Source: Plenodomus lindquistii (taxonomy: Eukaryota; Ascomycota; Dothideomycetes; Pleosporales; Leptosphaeriaceae). Taken from it: a stretch of 64,000 nt of DNA. How positions within the stretch are numbered: position 1 is the stretch's first letter; every line of letters starts with the position of its first letter. A program made the position numbers and the translations under genes. The DNA is taken from contig JANUWI010000004.1 in NCBI GenBank assembly GCA_025504975.1, forward strand, positions 1,054,001 to 1,118,000. The letters run 5' to 3'. Below are positions 35,417 through 47,857 of this stretch, piece after piece. A model generated the notes under the pieces. It was not told the DNA's origin and made no database searches. It was given only the letters and a program-made list of their open reading frames with translations.

Positions 35417-36848
35417 ATGGCGCCGCTCAAAACACTATCGCCTCTTGTACTAGCCGGTCTCGCAACTGCTAGGCAGTGCTCCAACTTCCTCATTCCAGTC
35501 GACATCAACTCACGACAGGGACAATTCAAGGAATTCCCAATCGAGAGCAACCTAGACGCCGGAGCCTTCGCGACAAGGTTCAACGAATACCAAAAGAACC
35601 TGACTGCAACCCTACTTGAAGGCTACCAGACACTATCCGGTAGCTACCAGATATCGGCTCAGTACTGCAAGCCAGACAGTGGAAGCAGCGGTACTATCCA
35701 GGTCTTGACACATGGCATTGGTTTCGACAAGACGTAGGTGAACTCCCACTTGCCAGAATTCGCACACTAACGATGAGCTAGTTACTGGGATTTGGACTAC
35801 AACAACTATGCGTATAGCTACGTGAACACCGCACTACAGGCCGGCTACAGCACGCTTGCGATCGATCGCTTTGGCATTGGCAATTCTTCGCACGGAGATC
35901 CGCTCAACGATATTCAGGCCCAAGCAGAAGTGGAAGCTCTTCACGCGGTGACTTTGAAGCTACGCAAAGGGGAGATTGATCAGATTGACTGCGCCTACGA
36001 AAAGGTCGTACACGTAGGGTAAGACAGGATCACAAAACTCTTCTTCAGGTTCTCATAGACTGACCAATTCCAGCCACTCATTCGGATCAATTCAGTCCTA
36101 CTGGTTGTCCGCTCTCTACCCTGATAGCACAGACGGTGTCATTCTCACCGGCTACTCTGGCGTGTCACAGTTCCTTTCGTACATTGTTGCAGGCTGGAAT
36201 CTACACAGCGCTCGTTTGAACCAGCCTCTGCGTTTCGGCAATGCATCAAACGCCGTCGTGCGCAGGTTGGCTGCTCAGTATGGTGCAGACAAGGACATTG
36301 TGGGCGGTCTTCAGAAGCTGCTCGCGCTGGGTGACATTGACCTGAGCTCCCAGGAGGTGTGGAACATTGTCGCAACGACTGAGATTCTGGATTTGATCAC
36401 TGGCTACAACACCAGCGTCATCTCTTACGATTACCCTTCTGGCTACTTGGCTACCTCCGACCTTACAGCTCTCCAGTACGCCTTCTTGTACCCAGGCAAC
36501 TACGAACTTGCGCTCGCGCTCAAGGGCGAACAGACAAAGCAGCCAGTCACCACCGGCGAACTCCTCACCATCGGCAGCGCACCCGCCTCATCTCCCTTCA
36601 CCGGCCCCGTCCTCGTCATCACCGGTGAACATGATGTTCCCTTCTGCGGAGGCAACTGCTACGGCAAGCTCCCAGATTCAACTCTGCCCAATATTCCTGC
36701 AGGTGTTATGCAGGCATTCCCTGCGGCTTCCAAGTTCGAATCATACATTCAGCCTGGTACCGGTCACGGAATGAACTTCGAGTTCAACGCTACTGCGGGC
36801 TACGAGGTCATTCAGAACTTCTTGGCTAGCAATGGTCTTGCTGCCTAG
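35417..36848 (+). CDS. Secreted alpha/beta hydrolase
   Basis: Three exons (35417-35733, 35782-36018, 36074-36848; introns 48 and 55 bp) encode 442 residues. The start has a signal peptide (MAPLKTLSPLVLAGLATA). The alpha/beta-hydrolase nucleophile elbow is created across the second splice junction: VHVGHSFGS, with Ser in G-H-S-F-G. The acid and base of the triad fit VITGEHDVPF and QPGTGHGMN. Several N-glycosylation sites (NLTA, NSSH, NASN, NTSV, NATA) agree with secretion. A strand-turn segment LAIDRFGIGNSSHGDP lies before the elbow. The substrate is not identifiable; fungal relatives are annotated only as hydrolases or esterases. The isochorismatase-like gene follows on the same strand 1.3 kb downstream, also with a signal peptide. 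Confidence 0.88.
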
Positions 36849-38139
36849 ATGCGTGTATATAGGTCATGCACGTAATGTGTATACGAGACGGCACGTAATG
36901 TAATGTAATGACATGCAGGCAGAACTATCCCACCAGGAGTCTGCAACTATGCTTCGCGATAATAAAAGTCTGCGTCAAGATCGTGATTGATTAAGCCGCA
37001 AAGCCTAATACGTAGCGCCGCGACCAAATATAGCTCCAATGGGAGGTTCCCACTTGCCCGCATTCAAGTTTGGTTCCTTCAGCAATATCCTACAGCGACT
37101 TCCAACGTCTGCAGTGAAGCGCTCTCACACGCGATTGCCCAGCTTTCGCCGTCCCACAGAGGCAGTCGGATTCTTGTCCCAAAAGTCACATACAGCCGAT
37201 CAGCTCCCTACATCCGTGGCTTTTCAGCAGTACACCACATCCCTGCACCATATACCCAACACCTGCACTCACACTATCATCACATACCATAGCCCACACA
37301 CCCAACCCCCCATCATCCTATCAACCACCCAAACAGCCCAAGCGCCATTTCATCCCCACAATCTCCACACCCTCATCACCTCGAACCACAATACCCTATT
37401 CACGCATCTGCGTAGCCCCAGCAAAATGCCTATGAACTTCCTCATCCGTACGCGCGATCCTCGCCCAACCAGTAGTGTCATGCAGCAAATACCAGCGACG
37501 ATGAGTAAGAAAGACTATTGCTGACTTGCATATAAAGTCTTGCTTAGACAGCAAAGCACAACACAACATGGCTAAGAAGACTAGGCATCAACCAGGCTAG
37601 GGTAGGTGAAATGCATGGTTAACGAGAACATGCGACATGGGTATGGAGATATGTAGGTGTAGGTTTGTGTAGTATCAGTGGAGCGTGGCAGGCTTCGCCT
37701 TCACACTTGCTTAGCAAATGCTGATTCTGTGCTTGGAAATAACTGAGATCTTAGCTACTGCGTGATGAGTAAGCGGCCTGCAGTGCAGGGTAGGAGAAAT
37801 AAGGTCCCACAAAACTGGGCCCCACTCGTACATAAACTTACAACATGATTGCTAACTGCGTGGTAACAGGTCTGCAGTATGCGCGTGTGATTTAGTCAGG
37901 GCTTTGAAATTGGAGCGATGGAAGGCTGTGAAGACGCCGGTTCTTGCGGGTATCGCTAGCTGACGATTAGGGCTGGTGCGTATGTGGGACAAGGTACGAA
38001 GTCGTGTTAGTGACTTGCATGGTGGAGGATGTTACTAGATGTGATGGGTTAGAAAAGTATAAGTAGGCTTTGTGCCTGCTCGGGAAAAGTTCATCACTTC
38101 AGATTGAGCTCTACGGATCTTTGCATACTAGCTTCAGAT
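36849..38139. other. Intergenic region
   Basis: Between two plus-strand secreted hydrolases. A 161-codon ATG frame at 37039-37524 is present; its second half is low-complexity Thr/His/Pro/Ile-rich and no domain is recognised, so it is not called as a gene. A short TAATG tandem repeat lies near 36894-36910. Confidence 0.45.
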
Positions 38140-39051
38140 ATGAGATTCGGACTCAGAATTGCCCTTGCAGCCATTGCCTTGCTCAATCTCGTTTGTGGTG
38201 ATGGTATGGAAGTCCCCGGTCCTGAGAGTTCATTGCTAACAAATCTCAGCCGTACCATGGGAGCGCATCGACAAGAACGACTCCGTGACACCTCCATCCA
38301 ACTTCCTGTCTAAAACACCGCTAACGTCTTCATCAGATGCTCCTCATCCTCGATCTTCAAGTTGGCCTCTTCCACATCGCACGTGACTGGGACCCAACAC
38401 TCTACAAATCCAACATCATGGCCCACGCCGAGATCGGCAAGATCTTTAACCTTCCCGTCATCATGACCACCTCTGCAGACCAGGGACCCAACGGTCCCTT
38501 GCCCAAGGAGATGTTGGAGATGTTCCCCAATGCTCCTCTCATCCGCCGTCAGGGCGAAGTCAAGTAAGTCACGCTCCCTCCTCCTTGTAAGGTTCGCGTC
38601 TCTAGCGATGGCTGACAACGATCTCAGTGCTTGGGACAATCCCGACATCAAAGCCGCTATCAAAGCAACCGGAAAGAAGCAAGTCATTGTCGCTGGCATC
38701 ACAACCGACGTCTGCACTGCCTTCCTTGCCCTCTCCCTTCGCGCAGAAGGCTACACCGTCTTCGCAAACGTCGAAGGCTCAGGTACCACCACCGAGCTCG
38801 TACGTGACACTGCAAATTCGCGTATGCAGGAGGCAGGTGTTCAGCTCGTATCCTTGTTTGCGATTGTCTGCGATCTGATGCGCGATTGGCGTGCTACCCC
38901 TGGTGCGAAGGAGGTCTTGCCGTTCTTGGACAAGTATATGCCTGTCTATGGTATGCTGGCTAGACACCATGCTGCAGCGGTTGAAAATGGGACGATGATT
39001 CCGAGTGAGGTGGAGTTGATCTCCAGTTCCAATGGGACGATCGAGATCTAG
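38140..39051 (+). CDS. Isochorismatase-family hydrolase with signal peptide
   Basis: Four exons (38140-38203, 38250-38284, 38337-38563, 38628-39051; introns 46, 52 and 64 bp) give 249 residues in continuous frame. Exon 1 encodes only a signal peptide (MRFGLRIALAAIALLNLVCG). The next very small exon supplies VPWERIDKNDS, and the catalytic domain follows. The family residues are present: Asp in MLLILDLQVGLF and the nucleophile Cys in AGITTDVCTAFLAL. Flanking blocks such as IMTTSADQGPNGPLP, NAPLIRRQGEVNAWDN and VEGSGTTTELVRD fit the isochorismatase-like (cysteine hydrolase) superfamily. Members hydrolyse isochorismate, nicotinamide or related amides, and the exact substrate is unknown here. Secreted or effector-like isochorismatases have been described in plant-pathogenic Verticillium and Phytophthora, so a host-directed role is possible but inferred. 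Confidence 0.87.
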
Positions 39052-39154
39052 AGGAGTGAATGAGCATGTTGTGCGGAAGGTCGATGGTCGCAATGGTCGG
39101 GCAATCGGCCGATGGACTGGTCGCTGGGGTGTGTAATAGGGTCTAAGGAAAGAG

Positions 39155-39985
39155 CTAGTAAAATCTCCTTGTAGGACTCCATCCTCGTGGATAGACGATT
39201 TCGATCGGTTCAGACCTCTCCGCTTCGTTTGCTGCTCCCGTGCTTCGTCGTGCAGCGGCTTGGGCCTCTGAATTGTAGTGTGCATGGTTCCCATCTCTCC
39301 ACACCAGATTTCTGATTCTTTCATCGGTCATCAATTTGACGATCTGTCTCCGCACTGTATCCTCGCTCGTTGTCATAGCATCATCGTCATCCAAAGCTAT
39401 CACCTGGTCTATCCAATATCTCATCCCTGTAGGCCACCTGTAGTTCTCAACCAACGTCATTCGTCCCAACGCTGTAGGCTGGTACCAGATGGCGTCGCAC
39501 TTCAAACAGCGATTCTGTCCTGCCCAGATCCACGTTTCGAGACATTGATTACCGACATAATGTCCACACCCAGGCGTCAAGACTTGTATTGGACATTCGC
39601 AATATCCTTGCTCACACCTGTGGGCAGGTGGCGCTTGTTGGGCTCTTTTAGACGCCTGGTGATTTGGTTGCAGCATAAGGTCGAAAGCGGTTTCCCGAAG
39701 TCGCGCAGCGAATGCGTTCTTTGAGCGTGCCAAATCTCCCATGACACTATCCAAGCGTGCTCGTGGCGGCGCGGGTCGTGGCCAACATGGTGCATCGCAC
39801 ATGCGGCCTTCGCATAGTGAGCAGTACTTGTTGTCACCGTGGAGACCGTACAGGGAGGAGACTTCGACACGTTTGAGGCGATCCAACATAAAGACAGCCA
39901 ACGTCGGTGGATCACGGCTGAAGAAATTTGTGTGGACTAGATGTCGTGGGTCGCGAGGTGGAACGGGCGGTGTGGAGTGAGACAT
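39155..39985 (-). CDS. RING-like zinc-binding protein
   Basis: 276 residues, intronless, ATG at 39985 (MSHSTPPVPPRDP); the frame extends a little further up only through a non-ATG start. Two cysteine clusters are visible: CSLCEGRMCDAPC (about 55-67) and a RING-like cluster near 124-163 containing CEQGYCECP, GCGHYVGNQCLETW and CLKC. A WYQPT segment follows the last pair. Proteins of this kind form a large lineage-specific family in Pleosporales and are usually annotated as RING-type; E3 ubiquitin-ligase activity is possible but unproven. It is head to head with a smaller protein of similar design. Confidence 0.75.
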   Translation of the reverse strand: MSHSTPPVPPRDPRHLVHTNFFSRDPPTLAVFMLDRLKRVEVSSLYGLHGDNKYCSLCEGRMCDAPCWPRPAPPRARLDSVMGDLARSKNAFAARLRETAFDLMLQPNHQASKRAQQAPPAHRCEQGYCECPIQVLTPGCGHYVGNQCLETWIWAGQNRCLKCDAIWYQPTALGRMTLVENYRWPTGMRYWIDQVIALDDDDAMTTSEDTVRRQIVKLMTDERIRNLVWRDGNHAHYNSEAQAAARRSTGAANEAERSEPIEIVYPRGWSPTRRFY

Positions 39986-40632
39986 TGCTGGTGGATGGTG
40001 ATGTTGTTTGTGCGACAATTGGTGTCAACGAGCGCGTTGTGTCAACGAATGTGCGATGTTATCTCATGAGTTACATCCATGGCAGACGAAGGAGTCGATC
40101 AGATGGTGAGGCGTTATCTTGCTGTTGGCGTTATCGCAGTGAGACTGGTGAAGTGAAAGCAGGTACGACGCACGGGGTGACTCACGCGATTGCCAGCACA
40201 GCGAACAACCGCTGTGATACTATCGCAGTTTTCAATCAAGATAAAGCTACAGAGATGTCGGTAAACTCATTAGTGCTTGGTACTGAGCATCTTGTGACAT
40301 TGTTGCTTAGGTTGATGTTATGTTATGATGCTCGCGTGCGTCACTGTCGCAAGCATTGATGCAGATTATAGCTACAACACAGCGGTCAACTGTCTCATCC
40401 CACAAGTCATACTATGACATTATAATTGAAAAGGAGTGCGGAACTATCTCTTCGATCTTCACATCTCCCTCACATCAATCACGAAACTTGCACGCAGTCA
40501 TAACAAACGCCCACTGCTTTAAGCCCCGTCTTCACTCCCACGGAAACTCACATCAACACGAGCTATATTAGCAGCACCAAATCTTGCACAAACGGAACTC
40601 CCTATAAAAACGCATAACGCAGCTAGCACGCT
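39986..40632. other. Divergent promoter between two RING-like genes
   Basis: 647 bp between opposite starts. A 143-codon plus-strand frame (39928-40359) overlaps the 5' end of the minus-strand gene and is not protein-like. Nothing else seen. Confidence 0.5.
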
Positions 40633-41109
40633 ATGCCAAACCGTATTCCACCCTTCCAAATCTCCAATTTCCTTACACACAACACCCTCCCCATCTCACT
40701 CTCTTGCATCCCCTCAACACCTTTCGCGAGCCCCGACTGCCCTATTTGTAAAACGCCCTACGCGGACCCGCCGTCACATAATGTGCATCCTCAAATCGGC
40801 GATGGCGATCCGGAATACGCGATCCAAGTCATCAACCGGCCGCCGTGCGCACATGTACTTGGGAGGCGATGCTTGGAACGCCACATCAGAAGCTGTATGC
40901 CATGGAGCCACACTTGCCCGGTTTGTCGCGCAGTGTGGTTCAATGTGCCGAACACTGGCCGCGAAACGTTGTTGAGGGATGTTAGGGAGGGGCTGATGAG
41001 GCTTGCTAGGGTGGAGGTAGTAGATGCAGATGTTGGGAATGAGTTGAGAGACCTTGAGCGAGCGTTGGAGAGGATGGAAGATATTTTGGGGAGCTCACGA
41101 TGGATTTGA
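40633..41109 (+). CDS. Small RING-like protein
   Basis: 158 residues, ATG at 40633, intronless. Zinc ligands fit a RING-like fold: CPIC (36-39), CAH (72-74), Cys 80 and a following His, then CPVC (95-98). The segment GRRCLERHIRSC and the Trp after the last pair (CRAVWFNVP) parallel the ETWIWAG and DAIWYQP parts of the neighbour on the other strand, so the two may be diverged relatives. A C-terminal amphipathic helix (VGNELRDLERALERMED) could mediate dimerisation. The function is unknown; a ubiquitin-related role is the default guess for a RING. Confidence 0.75.
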   Translation: MPNRIPPFQISNFLTHNTLPISLSCIPSTPFASPDCPICKTPYADPPSHNVHPQIGDGDPEYAIQVINRPPCAHVLGRRCLERHIRSCMPWSHTCPVCRAVWFNVPNTGRETLLRDVREGLMRLARVEVVDADVGNELRDLERALERMEDILGSSRWI

Positions 41110-44100
41110 AGGGAAAGAGAGCTGTAATTGAAGAAATCAGAACTAGTGTACACATTCTTAATACTTTGCATATTTTGAATCGAATATGTTATGTAAGAGT
41201 TACTCGCCTTGTGATATCAGTATTGACGGCTCCAGAGAGCGACAGTATTCGATATTCACTCTAATATTACAGTTACATCCATCGAAGACCGCCGTCATGT
41301 TATACACCCATTCGATAGAATTGCTCTCTTAAGCCATAGCCTCTAGGAGCAAGTCCCGGAAGATCAGCAGCTACTTCGTTGTACCGATCTTGCGATGTGT
41401 TGCTCGAATTTAGCATGTTTCTGCATAACTCTAGGTGAATGCTGATCTCGTTACGCAAGTGAGGGCCATACGTCCTCCCACTATTGAGTAGGGTACACAG
41501 GCTGAAAGAAATTGAATAAAAGTAGAAAATAAGTAGTACTGGATCTTCCTACTACAGAACTTCTTGACTTCAGAACCGAATCTGTATTGGCGGGGACATC
41601 TCCTACAGCAAGCTAAAGGCGCGACCGGCGAAGAAAAGGACAGATACAGGAAGTAGTCCTGAGGCTGCAAATCTAGCACCGAGACGTTCAAGGCACCATG
41701 AGACCGCGTAGAGCGAGCAATTCAGTGCAGCAATTTGGGATCAGATGCCTCGTTGGACACGTAAAATTCTTCTCGTCGCAGAATTTCTGGTCGTGCTTCA
41801 TGTTCTTAAGGGCGTCCGCGGTGTAGGATATGAGATCGGGCGGCAACTGTATCGTCACAGTCGGAAGGTTCCGTGAAGATGTTGAAAATAAGGTCAAAGA
41901 AGCTGATATCGTCGCGTAGAACACCTCCTGCGCGATCGGCAATTTGACCCATGAATTCTACACTCGGGGTTGATAGTCTATCATTCAGGAGGGACCCGAA
42001 TTGTCGAGGACGTTATTAGTACTTCTGTTTTCGATGTTGAGAAGCCCTAACGCATCTGAAAGTAATGCAATAGATTATGCGTGAAACTGTGATTTGGATG
42101 CTTCAAAGATCTTGCAGCGTCAGGTGGGCCACTTGACCGAACAATTTTCGTGCGGCGGTAAAGTCATGCTTGTGCCATAGATATATACCCGTTGTGGGTG
42201 CGTCAATTGCCGAGTTTGGGGAATTGCTGTCCACCGTCCAATGACTCCATGACTATTCTCTGGTCGAAGCTGGTGCTGTGAACATACTGTTGGAGATCTG
42301 ACTACGCCCACATGGTAAAAGTTCACATATGAAAGCTAACATGCAAAGGTAATGAGTTCGATATTTCGCTGCTTGATCTGCTGATATTGAAAGAAACATG
42401 CTTCTTTCCGGGGGGATACATAGGGCCACTCGTCGTGATTGTGTCATGCATCACGCGGTCGTCTACTGACAAATTCCTCATCCAACACGATCGGGACGGA
42501 CTCACGTTCATGAGTGATGTAATTGAAGGCGGGATCGATCGGCATATCAGCAAGTTGATGGCGAAGCTACAGTATGTAGATACTCAAAAGACTCATGCGC
42601 ACAGGCATCTCGGTTCAGCATGTCAAGTGTGCAAAATCTATCGGGGCTGTCCTCGAGAGACTTTCAGTGGTACATTGCGTGAAGTGATGATGCTTCGAGT
42701 TGTCGTCGGATTAGAGTCTGCTGGCTGAAGTGATCAGAGGAAGGAGGCGCGCACGTCGACGGTGCAGTTGCCTAATTCGTACCTGCCTCCGTCCGCAGCT
42801 GGGAATTGCGTACTTACACCCAGGTTCTTATCCTCCTACATAAATCTGCTTCCACTACATATACTCTACTCACGAATTCCCACACTCAACTTTCACCCCA
42901 TAGTAATCACGGGCTCAGAAGGGATTTTCGCGGCCCTCATGACGCACGAAGTTGTTATCTGTGCGGGCAGCGATCGCCCGCTCATCGGACCTGGTCTACG
43001 GTATCTGCGGCAGCGACCCGTGCAAACATCGACACCCATACCATCCTTCACGCAGATCTGCTCATCTCTACCCGTCTCATCGCGAAATCGCCGAATCCTC
43101 ACCGGGACGCAGACGAGATAGAGATACAGCCACGGTGGCGAGCAGGGTACCTCGCTCGTGTTTGTGCAAAAGACATGGGATTGCAATTGACATGTCCTGC
43201 CAATACATGGTCCGATAGCTATCGGACCAGATCTGGCGAGGATCAGGGCCAGTTTAGCGACATGTCGTCTTGTTGAGGCACATTTGACACGAATTAAGAC
43301 TTTGCCCTATGGGAGCTTTCCGCAGGACATGCATCTTCCCAGCTGCGACAGGCTGCCTACCTTGGCTTGCAGGCGGCCTGTGGACTGCGGCACCAGACAG
43401 AGTCTCGACTCTCGACACGGAAGCACTCTTCCTGGGATCCTTCCATCTTTCCAATGATTCTCAGTCCATGGGGTTGTCGCATAATGTACCAGGAACGATC
43501 TGATGCGGTCACTTCAGCCAGCCTTGAGAAGTGGCTTACCAAGATGGCGCTCTGCACGTGTACAGATTGGCTCGGTTGAGACGCGGGGCTCTTTTAGATC
43601 CTAGATAGGCCAATTTGGGAATGGTCAGGACTGCCAACACACCTTTGTGGTTTTCCGAGCTCAACTGCGAGGAGGATTGATTGGTATATACGCACATGGC
43701 GGCACACAAGCCACCCAATCGAACTAGGTCAAAATGCTATCAACGCAGTCATCTCGCCAGCGTACGCCGTAAATCAACCAGTCATTGAAGACTTTACGGG
43801 ACAAGGCACACGGGGCTCAGGTCGAGAAGATGGACCCGGTTGTCACCCTTGTCTGGTGTGTCAGGAACGCGAAAGCATTTCTCATCATGTCAAGGCGATA
43901 CATGCCACCATCGCTCCACGCCCTTGTGCGCCTTCATTACATATTCTAACGAAGTAAGGCATGGTCGTGAGGCGGGAAGGATCCTGGGACGCTAATCCAC
44001 TGGGCCGGTGTGTCGTCTCCCCCTTCTGGATGCGTGGCTTGCTTTGCGGGGTTGTTGTGCCTAGGCGAGGCCGAAGCCATTAATCAAGCTCCCCACCGAC

Positions 44101-47100
44101 TCACTTTCGACGTACGGTGATGCCGACTAACGGTGGTCGATAAGCAGACACGATGCATTGCGCCCTGTGCTGCATCGATAGTATCGCTAAGCTAGCGATG
44201 CTTCTTCTTTGTCTTCGAACTTGACACTAGGAGGTTGTTGCGTGTGGAATGGGGTCACAAGGACGCCAAATATGGCTCACCATACTCACACAGCGTCTAC
44301 GTGTAATGGAAGCACAGCGCTATCGACCAGCAACTCCCGTGCACGAGGACTTGACCAACTGTCAAATGTCCCAGACCCATTGGCATGGTACGGACCGCAC
44401 GCTCCCCGTCAAGTTTGAGGGAAATGCGTCTGAGATGGGCCCGAATCGTTGGTACTCACCCCAATCTTGCTGATCACCCGCTTGGGGCGTTCCAAGTTTC
44501 TACATATGTACCATCACTATGTTGGTTGCACCCCTCATTCTGTGTACTCTTCCAGAACCAGCTGGTGCGCTAGCAGCATGGCATATTCTCTGCGCCTACA
44601 GGTCATGTGGATGCGTCGTTCATCGACTGACATCGGCCCTATTTAGTGGAGTCTGCCAACGGCTTTCGACTAGCCTAGACTAAAGCTTGGAGAAAGTGTT
44701 CACGGTCAAAACCAGACCAGCCATGACCGTGTGAGCCGATTTTCTTATGGCTGCCGCATTTTTTTCGTAATGTTCTGAAGGTTTCCGACTCATTTATCGG
44801 TACCGCAAGAGTCAAGGCCTGGAGCCCCCTTTTCGACATGCACGTGTGGGGGTAATCGCAAACAAGCAGGCATACATAGCGCAATTCCTATCCGCGCTGA
44901 CTCTTCAGAATGACAGTCTTTCCCAGGCCATTTGATAGCTGGCGAGCCCTATTGTTAGCACAACACATGAGATGGCTACCAATGAACGCCGAAGCTGTGA
45001 CCAACGTCTTACTTTTTGAAACACGGTTCATATGATGAGTATGGCTGTTGTACTCAGGAGAAATACTAATGAATGCAACAACGCGTTCAAAGCCAAGCAC
45101 TTCAAAGATCTCGCCAAAGATTTCCAAGTTCGCGATAGCTTCCTAATTTCGGTCCTTTGGAAACCTCTTACGCAAGGACAGGCATCTTCAAAAAGCACGC
45201 AGCCAGACGCTTAGCAGTCTCGACTGCCACCAAAGATCTGTCTGTCGTTGTGTCTTCTGACACCTGCCATCAGATCTGACTGTATAGGACTGCAAAGCTT
45301 TGCACGTTCTTAACTGCAAGCTCCTGCCCCCTGATTCGTGTGGGTCGACTTCCCGTCCACGGAGTTGTCTTCATGCATGGCTCGTAGCCACACCAGGGCT
45401 GCCGGTACGCAAAAGCAAAAGTTTTGAGACAGCCTGCTTCCCTGTCCTGTACCACCATTTCGCATCGCTCGACAAATCCTCTTAGCAGAAGAGGGGGCCA
45501 TGATTGGCAGTGCGCTCAACACGTGTGTGAGTAACGACGTGTTAACAATATCCGTAGCTACATTCTGCCGCCCTTGAGTACACGACCTCACATTAGTCTC
45601 TTCTTCCATATCAAGTTGCCAATGCATGCCAGATAGCCTATCAGGACCGAAACAGATGCTATACTCGAGAGAGTGTACTACAGCAAAGGGAGCCTAGTGC
45701 CCCTCGACAAGATGGTACGACCGCGATGACGAAGCTTAATTGTCTGCACCTAGATTAGTCAACCACGATTTTAGATTTTTCGTGGTCAGCATACTGCTCG
45801 TGTCAGCGAATAACATTCTTTTGACACAGAGGGTATATGCCAACGACATGGCTGTTAGCTGCACTTTCGCAATGAGCATCGCCTCGAGGTTGAGTGCAGA
45901 AGCAATGCAGGATGCGATCAAACTTGGACCTGGCACATGTATGTTACATTTCGGCTCTGAAGCGCATCGGGTACGGTAACACACTCAATAATCATGCGCA
46001 AGTTGCACGACAGGCTCCGTGCTATGCCAGTGGTTGGAGACAAGCGTGATAGGTGGAGTGGTCCCAAGACAGCGAGCTTCGGCCTGCGGTTCACGCCTTC
46101 TCACAACCTTATCCATGACCTTGGGCCAGAGGATCCAGGGACGACACGTAACGCAATGCCACAATGATCCCTCGGAGTCAGAGTAACCTGGACACGGACA
46201 GCAGGACCCACGTCCAGGTACGGTAATCAGTGCGAGCCACCAGTTCGTCGACACGGCAGAGACATGTGCTATTGCATGATCTTGAAGCGCAGGATTGCCT
46301 GGGGGGCCAAATTGGTCGAGCTCTATAGGTAGCAACCACTGGACGTCCTTGCAGAACGGTCCGCAGACGGTTGGGTACGTGCTACCGCAGACTGCGAAAG
46401 CAAGTTATTCGTTGGCGAGAAGCCACCAAAGCCTCTCCATGCCGTCGGGCATCCATGGCTGCTGTAGTGGCCTGGGATTGACCGCCAACGTGCACCATTG
46501 TGGTTTCCCCTCATCACTGGAGCCGCGCACTCTGCCCGTGATGGCGGTGTACGAGGTGGAGCATGACGCATTCAAGCAGGTGGGCTGTTTGCTAGCCACG
46601 AGACGACCTGATAGCATCGCATGGTGACTCCGACGATGGGGACGCGGTGAGGTCAGCACGGTGGTGTGCTTGCTTGCTTGACGACTGCGCCTCACAAGCC
46701 CCACGGCTGCTCGCTTAGTCGACCCGATGTGGGCAATGGTCGTCCCAGAGGTAAAATTAGACCCGTCCCATGTCCAATGAGACGTCATGGGCAGCATATC
46801 GGCGTACACCAGCCACACTCCCGCACTGCGGATCGGACACAGCGAGGGAGCGCGAATCAGATGGGCCATGGGCGGCCGCCGGCAGGCGCCAGGCCAGTGG
46901 AATGGCAGGGCCTGGCGCGTGTCCTGCCATGAGCTCCCCGAGAGAAAGCGGTGGTCAAGCGTGCCTTTTGTCGAGCGCCATCCCCAATCCGCTTGCTACC
47001 ACCAGAAAAGGTTTGGAGGCTCCCGCGCGCTGCCACCTCACTCGCTGAGCCCGGTCTCCGCGCATCGCTTTGGGTTTGGCCTGCTCTGATGGTGTGTCCA

Positions 47101-47857
47101 CTCGTGCAGGGCAGGGGTCGGACACACCGCGACTCCTTGTACTTGTAGAGCCTTGTCCCACCACGCAGTGACCGGAGCGCGCGATCGAGGCGGAGACTTG
47201 GACTCATGGCGGACGGTAAACTCCGCCACTTCTTATTTTCCGAGCGTGACCTGACCGTTCCACGTCTGCTCTCTCATGATACGGTCTGTGCGCCTGTAGG
47301 GCAGTAGAGGTGTAGGTAGACTACCCATGCAGGGGTCTGACATGCCGGCGAGTGGCTTGGAGCATGGCCCGCGCTGAGGGCTGTTGCGGTCCTGTCTCTG
47401 GCCTCTTGTATAAACCCAAGTTCGCCCCCGACAAGTCGTCGTCCAGATCCAGACCACGATCAGCAGACTCGCAGCTTAATCCAGACCCTCACCGACGCCT
47501 TGCATCTTCCTTCCGGACCAAGTTCTTTCCGACTGCCTTGTCCTCCGCTCCAGCCAGCCTCGTTGCATCTGGAAGAGGACTATCCGCTGTCACTCATAGC
47601 CCGAACGAGTAATTGATCTGCAAAAATATCGCCAATATTGACTCGTCGCCGACCAGTACCACGACCCTAGGTTCTGATCGGCCTCGCTTCAGAGAAGGTA
47701 TGCCTTATACCTTGCGCTACCATCTCCAAATAACTCTCGTACACGATTGGAAGCTTTTTCATGACTGCTTATGCTGACCCGATTTTGTCATCAGAATTGA
47801 GCCGCAGATCATCATATAACCTTCCTGTACATCATCTCTCCGCTAGAGTCGCCCAAC
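41110..47857. other. Long gene-free stretch upstream of C2H2 regulator
   Basis: 6.7 kb in which no intact gene is recognised. A few short frames read protein-like, for example the minus-strand frame from the ATG at 41952 (MGQIADRAGGVLRDDISFFD), but they break within 50-85 codons. The part 46.7-47.6 kb is more GC-rich and is probably promoter and leader DNA of the C2H2 gene. No repeats or tRNA were found. Confidence 0.55.
47698..47794 (+). other. Probable 5' UTR intron of the C2H2 gene
   Basis: A donor GTATGC follows AGAAG at 47698 and an acceptor TCAG ends at 47794. A branch-site-like GCTGACC lies about 20 bases before the acceptor. It is 97 bp long and ends 63 bp before the start codon at 47858. 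Confidence 0.6.

Noticed and set aside
37039..37524. 161-codon ATG frame
   Set aside because: Second half is Thr/His/Pro low complexity; no splice or domain support. Left uncalled but mentioned in the intergenic entry.
42323..42553. Minus-strand frame with a cytochrome P450-like look
   Set aside because: No heme-binding Cys motif or ExxR helix found nearby.
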